A DNA stretch of 37,703 nt from contig CAYLJO010000037.1 of the NCBI GenBank assembly GCA_964383905.1, positions 1 to 37,703 of the forward strand, read 5' to 3'. Position numbers and translations under genes: made by a program. Of the stretch, positions 1 through 6,995 are shown piece by piece. Each line of letters begins with the position of its first letter. Positions within the stretch are counted from its first letter, which is position 1. Below the pieces are notes generated by a model. The model worked only from the letters and a program-made list of their open reading frames with translations. It was not told the origin of the DNA and made no database searches. The DNA comes from CAYLJO01 sp964383905 (GTDB taxonomy: Bacteria; Acidobacteriota; Blastocatellia; Pyrinomonadales; Pyrinomonadaceae).

Positions 1-8
1 GTTGTCAT
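1..8 (-). CDS. 5' end of a gene running off the left edge
   Basis: On the minus strand an ATG at 8-6 begins Met-Thr-Thr and leaves the window. It is preceded by a strong Shine-Dalgarno sequence (AAGGAG, about 8 bases upstream), which is why a start is called on so little sequence. It lies about 45 bases after the attC-like core at 51-57, the usual distance for the first codon of an integron cassette gene. Nothing can be said about the product. Confidence 0.4.
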
Positions 9-50
9 ATTAACTTCTCCTTTTATTCTTTTCGCACCTTCCTCGAAACA

Positions 51-136
51 GCATAACACCCGAAGTGACCGGCGCGTGCTTGACATTGAAGAAGAGACTC
101 AAGCTGATTACCGTCCGGTCCAGTGAGTGATTATAC
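51..136 (-). repeat. attC-like site closing the Imm10-like cassette (weak)
   Basis: Read on the minus strand, the segment opens with GTATAAT (136-130), which contains the stop codon of the upstream gene, and ends with GTTATGC (57-51). Between them an inverted pair (GACCGG 67-72 with CCGGTC 115-120) can form a stem. The 5' core is complementary at 6 of 7 positions to GTTATAC at the start of the same cassette (588-582), as expected for the R'' and R' cores of one cassette. The stem is shorter and more imperfect than that of the next site, so this call leans on position and on the neighbouring site. Confidence 0.35.
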
Positions 137-565
137 GGATGCTACACAGCGGAACACGTCTGCCCGCCCTCTGAAGATAACCTCCTCCAATTGCTGCTTC
201 ACCCCTGAAAACTCCTCATCCCCCACATGAAACTCGATCAGCAGTTCACTCAGCTCCGTCTGTCTCCCATCTTCTTCGACGAAATCCGTCCCTTCCCGAA
301 AGACGACCCTTGCGTTACTGCGCCCAAGCTCAAAAGCCGCGATGCAGTCGTAGCACGAGTTCCCTTGATCGCACCACTCGACGTAAGGGCCCTCATCAAA
401 TCCCGGCTCGTCTTCTCCTATCGAGCGCTGAAGCATCAGGTACCTGGTCGGGAATCCTTCCTGATCGGGGACGCCAGCGAACCCGCGGATAAGGACGGGA
501 GCATCTGAGTTATCGAAAGACTCAACGACAAATCTAATCTCCGTGGCTTTGAAGCTATACACCAT
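131..565 (-). CDS. Imm10-like immunity family protein
   Basis: A 144-residue soluble protein without signal peptide or membrane segment. The core YLMLQRS (residues 42-48), then an acidic stretch, PYVEW and CDQGNSCYDCI (about 60-75), a strand ending in FEL, and a late F-x2-VKQQLEEVIF segment (about 119-131) follow the pattern I know from Imm10 immunity proteins, which protect cells from polymorphic toxins. No toxin gene is adjacent, so if the assignment is right this is an orphan immunity gene. The ORF starts 17 bases after one attC-like core and its stop codon lies inside the next, typical of an integron cassette. The Shine-Dalgarno is weak. Family assignment is from memory of the motif pattern, not a search. 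Confidence 0.6.
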   Translation of the reverse strand: MVYSFKATEIRFVVESFDNSDAPVLIRGFAGVPDQEGFPTRYLMLQRSIGEDEPGFDEGPYVEWCDQGNSCYDCIAAFELGRSNARVVFREGTDFVEEDGRQTELSELLIEFHVGDEEFSGVKQQLEEVIFRGRADVFRCVASV

Positions 566-581
566 TAGTCATGAGTAATCC

Positions 582-674
582 GTATAACGCCGCACATCAC
601 CGGGCCGCCGAGCGGCACTCATTCAATGCATAAGAACCACGCTTCGGCGGCTCCGGCGCATGTGTTTGTTCGGC
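582..674 (-). repeat. attC-like recombination site, 93 bp
   Basis: On the minus strand the site runs from GCCGAAC (674-668) to GTTATAC (588-582), giving the conserved AAC...GTT ends. The inner arms 593-614 and 640-664 pair as an imperfect stem: CACAT with ATGTG, CCGG with CCGG, and GCCGCCGAGCG with CGCTTCGGCGGC. Bulged bases interrupt the stem and the loop is 25 bases. This is the fold of integron attC sites. It sits between two minus-strand ORFs, directly after the stop of one and 17 bases before the start of the next. The cores do not fit the strict GTTRRRY consensus. Confidence 0.6.
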
Positions 675-695
675 GGGCTTAACGAGCTTCAACTG

Positions 696-1151
696 CTACG
701 CTGCTTTATGCGGCATAACTCTGAAGACAATCGGCAGCGTCTCAAATCCATTGCCCTTCCAAGATACTGTATAGATACCCGGCTTCCCGAAATATTCTCC
801 TAACGCATACCCGAATCTAAGATTATCGCCTGGCGGTAATGCTTCCGATCCAGCACCTCTCGGACCATTGCCGAAGATGAAACCAGAGATGAAACCAGAA
901 TCTTTTAATTCAACACCATTCACCATAATCTTCCACGATTTAACCTGCGGATTGATTACTGCATCACCATCATTCACCAAAGTAAAATGGAGCATCAATT
1001 CCTTCGTCCATCCTTCCTGGAACAATGGATCGCTGACGCTAATTGCAGCCCACAATTTAGGGCGGGGCTGCTCCAGGTCTGTGCGCGTACAGAGCATAAA
1101 TGGCAGACAGAAAGCAAGAACCGCAAGAAACAGTAGATTTCGTTTTTGCAT
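696..1151 (-). CDS. small exported protein of unknown function, cassette-borne
   Basis: A 151-residue product. I chose the ATG at 1151 (MQKRNLLFLAVLAFCLPFML) rather than the longer frame from 1187, because it has AAGG seven bases upstream and starts directly with a hydrophobic signal sequence. The Cys after FML could be lipidated but the -1 residue is Leu, so a plain signal peptide or lipoprotein are both possible. The mature part looks like a beta-rich domain (LMLHFTLVNDGDAVINP, about 50-66) similar in style to Ig-like folds; no family is recognised. It starts 24 bases after GTTCAGC (1181-1175), which is complementary at 6 of 7 positions to the core closing this unit at 674-668, supporting a complete cassette from about 1180 to 582. 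Confidence 0.65.
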   Translation of the reverse strand: MQKRNLLFLAVLAFCLPFMLCTRTDLEQPRPKLWAAISVSDPLFQEGWTKELMLHFTLVNDGDAVINPQVKSWKIMVNGVELKDSGFISGFIFGNGPRGAGSEALPPGDNLRFGYALGEYFGKPGIYTVSWKGNGFETLPIVFRVMPHKAA

Positions 1152-1273
1152 AAGAACCTTTCTACGGCCCGCACGCTGAACACTCATTAGACCAGTCCTT
1201 AATTTGAATTTAGAATACTACTAGGATTTGAAATGGTTGATAGGCGCTGAAGGCCAGGGCATGGCTGTGTATT

Positions 1274-1741
1274 TTACCAGACGGAAAAGAGCCGGGATTC
1301 GTCTAATTCCAGCACCGAGCCGTCGGGTAGGATGTGCTTGAGTCGCGCGCCGCGTGCGCGCAGAGGCGGCCCGAGAAGTCCGACGCGATGGCAGTTGGCG
1401 CGGGCCTCGCGCACATGTTTTGTCAGCGGCTGTGATTCCGAACACATCAAGGCGACGCGCATCTCGGCGGCGAGCTCGATGATGCGGTCGAGGCCGCGGG
1501 CCAGCTCTTCCGGCGGGGCAATCACCTTGCCGCCGCACTCCGGCAGGTGCTCGTAACCGATTCCGTTCTCACGTAAGGCTTCTTCCAGTACGCGCCCGTT
1601 ATACTGCGGCCAGCGCGAACGAGCTACGCTCCGAACGTCGCATACTAAAGCGATCTCGTGCTGTCGCAGCAGCCCCAGGAAATAATCGAATGCGTGGCGA
1701 CCGTGGCCGATGGTGTAAATGGTCAGTGGGGAAGACGGCAT
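1274..1741 (-). CDS. DUF488 family protein
   Basis: A 155-residue protein whose beginning, YTIGHGRHAFDYFLGLLRQH (about residues 9-28), is the signature of DUF488. It is followed by CDVRSVARSRWPQYN (34-48), GIGYEHLPECGG (about 60-71), MCSESQP and ANCHR (about 100-118), the usual conserved set with its Cys residues. Length is normal for the family. Molecular function is not established; members are small cytosolic proteins sometimes linked to stress or nucleic-acid functions. It stands alone on the minus strand, between the cassette-like region and a four-gene operon. The Shine-Dalgarno is weak and an alternative start is possible. Confidence 0.9.
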   Translation of the reverse strand: MPSSPLTIYTIGHGRHAFDYFLGLLRQHEIALVCDVRSVARSRWPQYNGRVLEEALRENGIGYEHLPECGGKVIAPPEELARGLDRIIELAAEMRVALMCSESQPLTKHVREARANCHRVGLLGPPLRARGARLKHILPDGSVLELDESRLFSVW

Positions 1742-1825
1742 ACGGCGACTTCACGATTATAGCGTATGGCAATTGAGTGTGACTATGCAGCGTGATCCAG
1801 TTGAGCGAATGGAAGAAGGAGATTT

Positions 1826-1860
1826 GAACCACAGAGGGCACAGAGGAAAGCGGAGGAAAA
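1826..1860. repeat. CACAGAGG-type intergenic repeat
   Basis: A purine-rich stretch with the pattern ACCACAGAGG-GCACAGAGGAAA, a class of short intergenic repeat common in environmental bacterial genomes. A short partial echo (GACCACAGAGGGCCC) occurs near 18411. It lies in the 252-base gap upstream of the DUF488 gene. No coding potential. Confidence 0.4.
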
Positions 1861-1922
1861 AAGGAAGGAGTTGGCCAGGGGGACGCAACGGGTCGTCATT
1901 TTCCGGCAGCTCCGGGTGTTCC

Positions 1923-1948
1923 GAGATCTCACGCCAAGGCGCAAAGGT
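1923..1948. repeat. dispersed repeat, GAGATCTC / GGCGCAAAGG type, copy 1
   Basis: Begins GAGATCTC and ends GGCGCAAAGGT. A near-identical copy (24 of 26 positions) is at 12963-12988 and a divergent one at 21013-21040. All three lie between genes. Confidence 0.6.
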
Positions 1949-1993
1949 CACAGCCAATTGAATACCGCTATAGTATGATAACGAGGTCCGACT

Positions 1994-2215
1994 CTAAAAG
2001 AAACGACGCAACATGTACACGATCAGGCTGAGCGCCAGCGAGATGAGCAGCATAGACGTGATGGGTATGTAAACACGGACGCGCTCGCTCTCGTAGCGTA
2101 TGTCACCCGGCAGCCGGCCGAACCATGACAGGCCGCCGGAAAAGATCAGCAACCCGAAGACGATCACACAGACACCGGCAACAATGACTGTCAACCCGAT
2201 TGAACGATAAGTCAT
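1994..2215 (-). CDS. DUF2905 family small membrane protein
   Basis: A 73-residue protein. The ATG at 2215 (MTYRSIGLTVIVAGV) is preferred over the longer frame from 2287 because AAGGGGG stands five bases upstream and the upstream part would overlap the neighbouring gene. Two hydrophobic helices (about residues 5-23 and 50-68) bracket the family signature WFGRLPGDIRYE (about 27-38) followed by VRVYIPITSM. Function is unknown; members are two-helix inner-membrane proteins. It is the last gene of a tight minus-strand run, 16 bases after the lipoprotein gene. Confidence 0.88.
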   Translation of the reverse strand: MTYRSIGLTVIVAGVCVIVFGLLIFSGGLSWFGRLPGDIRYESERVRVYIPITSMLLISLALSLIVYMLRRFF

Positions 2216-2231
2216 ATAAACCCCCTTGTAT

Positions 2232-3428
2232 TCACCGTAAGAACTGCGACACGGGCCCGTCGGCGTTAACCATCTCTTTGAGCGCACTGTAAGGGATCAC
2301 AACCTGCTGTGGGCCTGAGGCGTACGGCCCGACTTGATAGACGTCGAAAGTTATCAGCAGTCCTTTTCTGGTGATGTTCCAGTTCTTGTAGTTATTGGCC
2401 CGTGCGGCAGCGCCCTTTTCAATCCAGTCGTCGGGTAGAAGCGGTTCCTGAGGATTATCTTTTCTCGCCTGCTTCTTCAAGTCTTTAATGCAATAGGTGG
2501 AAATTGCCTGCAAATAGTTTGATTGGGGCTTGAAAAGGTCGGCGAGCCTGAGCGGCTTGCCGGATTTCAGGCTGTAATTAACGACCTCAACGGCCTGCGA
2601 CCCGTGGGCCGCACCGTGAGCATAAGTATTGACGACGAATTGAATGCTGATGAGATCGTCGGTGGCAAGGGTAGTATTGTAATCAATATTAAGATAATCG
2701 TTTGACGCAGCGGGGACCGGATCTTTTTCTCCCGGCTCCCGGCCGGCACCCTTCTTCCATTCGGTGACCTCTTTGGTCACCATGGCTTTAACGTTTTGAT
2801 TAAACTCCTCAACGTGATAATCGCTTGAACCATTGATCTGTGGGTACTCGGCATCGATCGTATACTTTTTATTCCTGTTGTCCTCATTGATCTTTTCGGT
2901 AATCAGCTTGAGCCCGCTACGGCTGAAGTCGACATGTTGCTCGGTGAGGTAGAAGGAGGACGCCTCCCCGCCGTTCGGTTTACGCCAGTCGCCCTCAATC
3001 GTGGCAGTTGCGGCATCCTCATTCCACTTGCCCTTGAACACCCCGGTCTGTTTCCCGCCCGTATCAAACTCCTGAAGGGTGAGGTGTCCCTGCTTATCGA
3101 TAGCGCCTTTCAGATCAATACTGGTCCCGACTTTTTCGTAAGCGTATGTACCGGACAATCGATCGCCGTTGCGCACCAATCTCATTTCAATCCTGTGTTT
3201 GCCGCCGATGCTCCCGCGGAAAACTCTGACGTCATCGGTTGAGGGCGATCCGGCGACCGGGACGCTGGCCTGACCGCTTTGGGCGGACGCGCTTTCCTGC
3301 GTTGGGGTGGCGCTCGCCGTGGTCTGAGGCTCGTCCGGCTTCCGCACGCAGGCTTGTGAGATGAAGATAAAGGACACTAAAGCAAGCAATCCAAGGGGCT
3401 TTTTAAAGGTCATCTCCTGATCAATCAT
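2232..3428 (-). CDS. RsiV/DUF3298-like lipoprotein with N-terminal beta domain
   Basis: A 398-residue secreted protein. I chose the ATG at 3428, which overlaps the CYTH gene stop by 8 bases (translational coupling); an ATG at 3413 is also possible but its AGGAG lies directly against it. A hydrophobic leader ending ISQAC suggests a lipoprotein. After a Ser/Thr/Gln-rich linker come a beta-rich segment (FRGSIGG, RLSGTYAY, GVFKGKW; about 70-165), then DUF4163-like sequence (IDAEYPQI, about 195-250) and a DUF3298/RsiV-type C-terminal domain (YAHGAAHG, LKSGKPLRLADLF). In Gram-positive bacteria this fold occurs in the sigma-V anti-sigma factor and in peptidoglycan-related proteins; here no sigma gene is near, so I infer only an envelope role. 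Confidence 0.8.
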   Translation of the reverse strand: MIDQEMTFKKPLGLLALVSFIFISQACVRKPDEPQTTASATPTQESASAQSGQASVPVAGSPSTDDVRVFRGSIGGKHRIEMRLVRNGDRLSGTYAYEKVGTSIDLKGAIDKQGHLTLQEFDTGGKQTGVFKGKWNEDAATATIEGDWRKPNGGEASSFYLTEQHVDFSRSGLKLITEKINEDNRNKKYTIDAEYPQINGSSDYHVEEFNQNVKAMVTKEVTEWKKGAGREPGEKDPVPAASNDYLNIDYNTTLATDDLISIQFVVNTYAHGAAHGSQAVEVVNYSLKSGKPLRLADLFKPQSNYLQAISTYCIKDLKKQARKDNPQEPLLPDDWIEKGAAARANNYKNWNITRKGLLITFDVYQVGPYASGPQQVVIPYSALKEMVNADGPVSQFLR

Positions 3429-3993
3429 GTTGCGCCGGAGAGCGGCGCGCGCGTCGCTCGAGGTGGCGACGAATCTCATCGAGCGAGAGGTCTACCAGCC
3501 TCGCGCCGGTGAACATCTCGTCGTCGGTCACGTCGGCGAAGGCGAAAGGCGGCAGCGGAAAGTTATCCATCTCCTCATCCGTTTCGAAGCTGGTCTCGGC
3601 GAGGATGAGTCCCCACAGCGCGCCCAAAAAGAGGTCTATGGAGAAGGCGCGCCCTTCGTGCTCAAAGGGGTAGCGGTTCTTGCGAATCTCGTTGCCCTCG
3701 AAGACGGAGAGGACTTCGTATTCGTAAGGCGAGAGATAAATGTTTGTGATGATCGTGCGCGAAAAGTCGGGCGGCGCGGGGGCAAACTTCTGCGTCAGCT
3801 TCCAAACGCGCTCGCGCGTGGCAGGCGTGCGTACCTGGCGCAGGCGCAGGCGTGTGCCCGTAATATAATTGTCGGTGATCTGCGTGTGCGGGCTGGCGCG
3901 TGTGAGCCCGGCGGGAAGCTCCTGCAACAGGAACCGCCGCTCGCACTCGACGCGCGCGTATTTGCCATAGCTTGTGATCGAACTTTCGCTCAC
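3421..3993 (-). CDS. CYTH domain protein (triphosphate-tunnel family)
   Basis: A 190-residue protein with the CYTH signature near its start: E16-x-E18-x-R20 (VECERRFLL), then TDNYITGTRLRLR (about 40-52), where the basic residues line the tunnel in known members. WKLTQKF, SRTIITNIYLSPYEY and later AETSFETDEEM (about 130-140) supply the expected alternating charged strands. Members hydrolyse tripolyphosphate or thiamine triphosphate, or act as class IV adenylate cyclases; the substrate cannot be told from sequence. The start is a GTG at 3993, just after the upstream aconitase-like gene ends at 4003, so the two are probably cotranscribed. The 3' end overlaps the lipoprotein gene by 8 bases. Confidence 0.85.
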   Translation of the reverse strand: MSESSITSYGKYARVECERRFLLQELPAGLTRASPHTQITDNYITGTRLRLRQVRTPATRERVWKLTQKFAPAPPDFSRTIITNIYLSPYEYEVLSVFEGNEIRKNRYPFEHEGRAFSIDLFLGALWGLILAETSFETDEEMDNFPLPPFAFADVTDDEMFTGARLVDLSLDEIRRHLERRARRSPAQHD

Positions 3994-4002
3994 GGTTAAA
4001 GA

Positions 4003-6006
4003 TCACACACCGGCCAATTCTTCTTCGCGCTCGCGTAAGAACTCATAAGGCTCAACGATGCGCCCGGCGATGGCCGAGGCGGCGACGACGTAGGGCGAGG
4101 CGAGGTAGACCTTGCCCGGCCCGCTCCTTCCCGGGAAATTGCGGTTCTGCGCGCTGACGGTCACCTGGTCCGGCGACCTGGATGCGCCCGGCCCGGCGTT
4201 AATGCATGCGCCGCAACTGGGATCGATGAGCTCCGCGCCGGCGCGCTCGAAGATTTCGATGTAGCCCTTCTCGCGCGCGTACTGCTTGATTTTCTGCGAG
4301 CCGAACTGCAGGTAGAGGTGCACGCCCGGCGCGACACGCTTGCCCTCTTCGACGGCGCGTTTGAGCACCGCCGCGTACATGTCCATGTCGGCCATTTTGC
4401 CGCCGGTGCAGGAGCCTCCGTAGGCGGTATCGATCTTGACTTCTGCCGGGAGCTCTTCAATCGTGATCCCGTTGCGCGGGTCGCCCGGTGTGGCGACCAT
4501 CGGGCGAATCTCTTCGAGATCGATCTCGAAGACGGCCGCATACTCCGCGTCCGGGTCGCTCTTTAAGAAACCTTTGCGCACCTCTTCCGGGTCGAGACCG
4601 CGCATGCGCACAATGTACTCAAGCGTCACGTCGTCGGGCTCGATGATGCCGGTCGTGCCGCCGGCTTCGACGGCCATGTTGGTCAGGGTCGCGCGCTCGT
4701 CCATCGGCCAGTCTTTCAAGCCGTCGCCGGCGAACTCGAGCACCTGCCCGATGCCCTTACCCTGCTTCATATAGTCGGTCGCGAGGATATAGAGCATGAC
4801 GTCTTTGGCCGCCACGTCGGCGCGCTTGCGGCCCCGGAGCACAAAGCGGACGGTCTGAGGGACGCGGATGCGTATGTCCTTGGTGTACCAGGCGTTGGCC
4901 ATGTCGGTCGAGCCGACGCCGAAAGCGAAGCAGCCGAGCACGCCCGCCATACAGGTGTGCGAGTCCGTGCCGATCACAATCTGGCCCGGCAGCGCGAGGT
5001 CTTCGACCACCGCGTTGTGGCAGATGGCTTCAGAGCCGCCCTCCGGGCTTTCGCCATAGAGCCTGATGCCCTGGCGCTCGGTGAAGCTGGCCTGCGTCGT
5101 GGCGAGGCCCTCGGCCCGTTCGAGCAGCCCCATCTCGCGGTGCTTCTGCGGCATCACCTTTCCGAGAAATGTCAGGTGGTCGCGGAAAGCGAAGACCGAT
5201 TCGGGCTCGGTCACGCGCGCATCTTTTCCGAGCGCCTGCTTGAATAGGGATTCGGCCATCGGCGTGACGTACTCGTGAGAGAAGCGTACGTCGGCCAGCG
5301 CAAAGAGCGCATCGCCGGGCCTGACCGCCTCGACGCCGATCTTTCCGGCGGTCACGAAGGCGTGGCGCGCGATGATCTTCTCGACAATGTTCATCGGACG
5401 CCTTTTGGTCTCGAGCGGGGGCGGTGAAACCTCGCCGGCGAGCCGCGCCTTGTTGTAGCTGAAGAGGCCGCCGTATTCGACAATCGCTTTGGAGACGGGG
5501 TCGAGGCCGCGTGTGAATTCTTCGAGCGGAATCTCTTCGCCGTTGCGGATGCGCTCGATTAAACCGAAGTCGGTCGAGGTCAGCAGCCCAATGTTCTGCG
5601 AATTCTGCCCGTAAATTTTCTCAATCGTCTGCGCGATAACCAGCTCGATGCCGGCCCATTTTTCCGCATAGGGCGCGGTTTCCCGCGACGAGCCGCAGCC
5701 CTTCGAGAGCCCGGAAACGACCACGCTGAAGCCACCCCGCCTGACCTCATCTTTTTGCACGGCCTGCTCGCGCATGCCGACGTAAACGTACCGGCCCAAG
5801 GTCTCGTCGTAATAGAAACAGACCCAGCCGGGCGTAATCTCATCGGTCGAGATGTTGTTCATCAGGGCCAGGTCCGGGTCATAAGGCAAATCCTCACGGC
5901 CCTCGAGCTGGCGCCGGATGAGGGACGTATCCTCGGTGAGAAAAAGGATGCGGCCGTTAAACTTGATAGTGCCGGGGCGTTTCGCGATCTTCTCCGGGGC
6001 CGTCAT
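4003..6006 (-). CDS. fused aconitase-superfamily hydro-lyase, swivel domain first (isopropylmalate dehydratase-like)
   Basis: A 667-residue [4Fe-4S] hydro-lyase with GAGGAG before its ATG. Residues about 15-190 are a LeuD-type swivel domain (NNISTDEITPG at 50-60, SKGCGSSRET at 101-110). Residues about 205-660 are a LeuC/homoaconitase-like catalytic domain: GTDSHTC at 346-352, GSCTGG at 531-536, DPSCGAC at 595-601 and SAQNRNFPGR at 618-627. The three cluster cysteines are C352, C598 and C601. In LeuCD the two parts are separate subunits and in aconitase A the swivel comes last; here it comes first, as in aconitase B but without its HEAT domain. It may act on isopropylmalate, homocitrate or another tricarboxylate; no leucine or lysine gene is adjacent. 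First gene of a four-gene operon. Confidence 0.9.
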   Translation of the reverse strand: MTAPEKIAKRPGTIKFNGRILFLTEDTSLIRRQLEGREDLPYDPDLALMNNISTDEITPGWVCFYYDETLGRYVYVGMREQAVQKDEVRRGGFSVVVSGLSKGCGSSRETAPYAEKWAGIELVIAQTIEKIYGQNSQNIGLLTSTDFGLIERIRNGEEIPLEEFTRGLDPVSKAIVEYGGLFSYNKARLAGEVSPPPLETKRRPMNIVEKIIARHAFVTAGKIGVEAVRPGDALFALADVRFSHEYVTPMAESLFKQALGKDARVTEPESVFAFRDHLTFLGKVMPQKHREMGLLERAEGLATTQASFTERQGIRLYGESPEGGSEAICHNAVVEDLALPGQIVIGTDSHTCMAGVLGCFAFGVGSTDMANAWYTKDIRIRVPQTVRFVLRGRKRADVAAKDVMLYILATDYMKQGKGIGQVLEFAGDGLKDWPMDERATLTNMAVEAGGTTGIIEPDDVTLEYIVRMRGLDPEEVRKGFLKSDPDAEYAAVFEIDLEEIRPMVATPGDPRNGITIEELPAEVKIDTAYGGSCTGGKMADMDMYAAVLKRAVEEGKRVAPGVHLYLQFGSQKIKQYAREKGYIEIFERAGAELIDPSCGACINAGPGASRSPDQVTVSAQNRNFPGRSGPGKVYLASPYVVAASAIAGRIVEPYEFLREREEELAGV

Positions 6007-6237
6007 GTTAACTCCTCTGGGTAAGCGGTCGGTGTTCTGAGATAATTATAACCGAAGGAGACGAAAAGTCGCACCGGGCGGCCCCGGCGGCGGGGTTGAA
6101 ACGGTTTGACGTACCCGGGGATTAAAGCTATCGTTTGACAGTCGAAAAGCTGTCCCGGCCGGCATCATGCGAGCCTGCCTCTCTGCTACCCCTCTGGAAT
6201 GCGACCACGACCCCTGACCCAACACGGAGTACCCCTG

Positions 6238-6837
6238 ATGAATCAACAGGCAATTCATAAAGATATTAAAAACGCACATTACCCCAAACATGCTGCCAGG
6301 CTCGGGTCTATTCTGATGGCCCTTTGGCTGACCGCGTTGGGCGCAAGATCCGCACCCATGGCGGCAAACGCGGCCTCCCCCGTATTCCAGTCGGCGACGG
6401 CGGCAAAGTCTGAGGACCATATCTATCTTCTAAAAAAGGCCGGCATCCAGTTTGAAGTGCCCAAAGGTTGGAAGGTTGTGAAGGATATGTACGGAGACCT
6501 GAAGGTGTCGCCGGCGACTAAGGGTAGCGGCATATCCGCGACCTTCATCGTGCCGGAAGAGGGTGAGTTGGAAAAGGTCCTGACCGATCTGAGAAATAGC
6601 TTGAAGGAAGATGACTTGAAACTGAGCGGGGAGCGGAAGAACGAGACTCTCAACGGTCTGACTAACATCGTCGAGTCGGGGACCGGAGACCTGGATGGAA
6701 GCCTGGTCCAGTGGAGCATCAACGTGATTACGGCGGACAGGCCGGTAGTGGTTTTCGGCATGGCGACGGTCAGGGCGCTGGATGATTACGTGGACGATTA
6801 TACGAAGCTAATGAAGAGCATCAGGAAGATAAAATAG
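6238..6837 (+). CDS. exported protein of unknown function
   Basis: A 199-residue protein. I chose the ATG at 6238 because GGAG lies eight bases upstream; the frame is open from 6199. A positively charged N-terminus is followed by a hydrophobic stretch (LGSILMALWLTALGA, about 23-37) and Ala-rich cleavage region, so it is probably exported. The mature part starts HIYLLKKAGIQFEVPKGWKV, a beta-rich beginning similar to PsbP/MOG1-like or DUF1795-type domains that open with FxVPxGW; the spacing to a later VQWSINVITADRPVVVFG fits that type. The assignment is tentative. It is divergent from the aconitase operon and followed by a 158-base gap before moaA. Confidence 0.75.
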   Translation: MNQQAIHKDIKNAHYPKHAARLGSILMALWLTALGARSAPMAANAASPVFQSATAAKSEDHIYLLKKAGIQFEVPKGWKVVKDMYGDLKVSPATKGSGISATFIVPEEGELEKVLTDLRNSLKEDDLKLSGERKNETLNGLTNIVESGTGDLDGSLVQWSINVITADRPVVVFGMATVRALDDYVDDYTKLMKSIRKIK

Positions 6838-6927
6838 GCCTTCACAGCCGTAGTCCAGCAAGCTATGGTCTGAGGCAGCCTTGCTTCCCAAACCTCAAAA
6901 TAACCCATTATTCTTTTTCTTACGGAC

Positions 6928-6956
6928 TTGGAACAGGCGTGTGAGCGGCGTATGAT
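6928..6956 (+). promoter_or_regulatory. sigma-70-like promoter candidate for moaA
   Basis: TTGGAA at 6928-6933 and TATGAT at 6951-6956 are separated by 17 bases, placed about 40 bases upstream of the moaA start. Spacing and -10 match the housekeeping pattern; the -35 has two mismatches. By-eye candidate only. Confidence 0.4.
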
Positions 6957-6995
6957 GATACTTGCTAAAATTTTGCTGCCGTAATAAGGTTAAAA

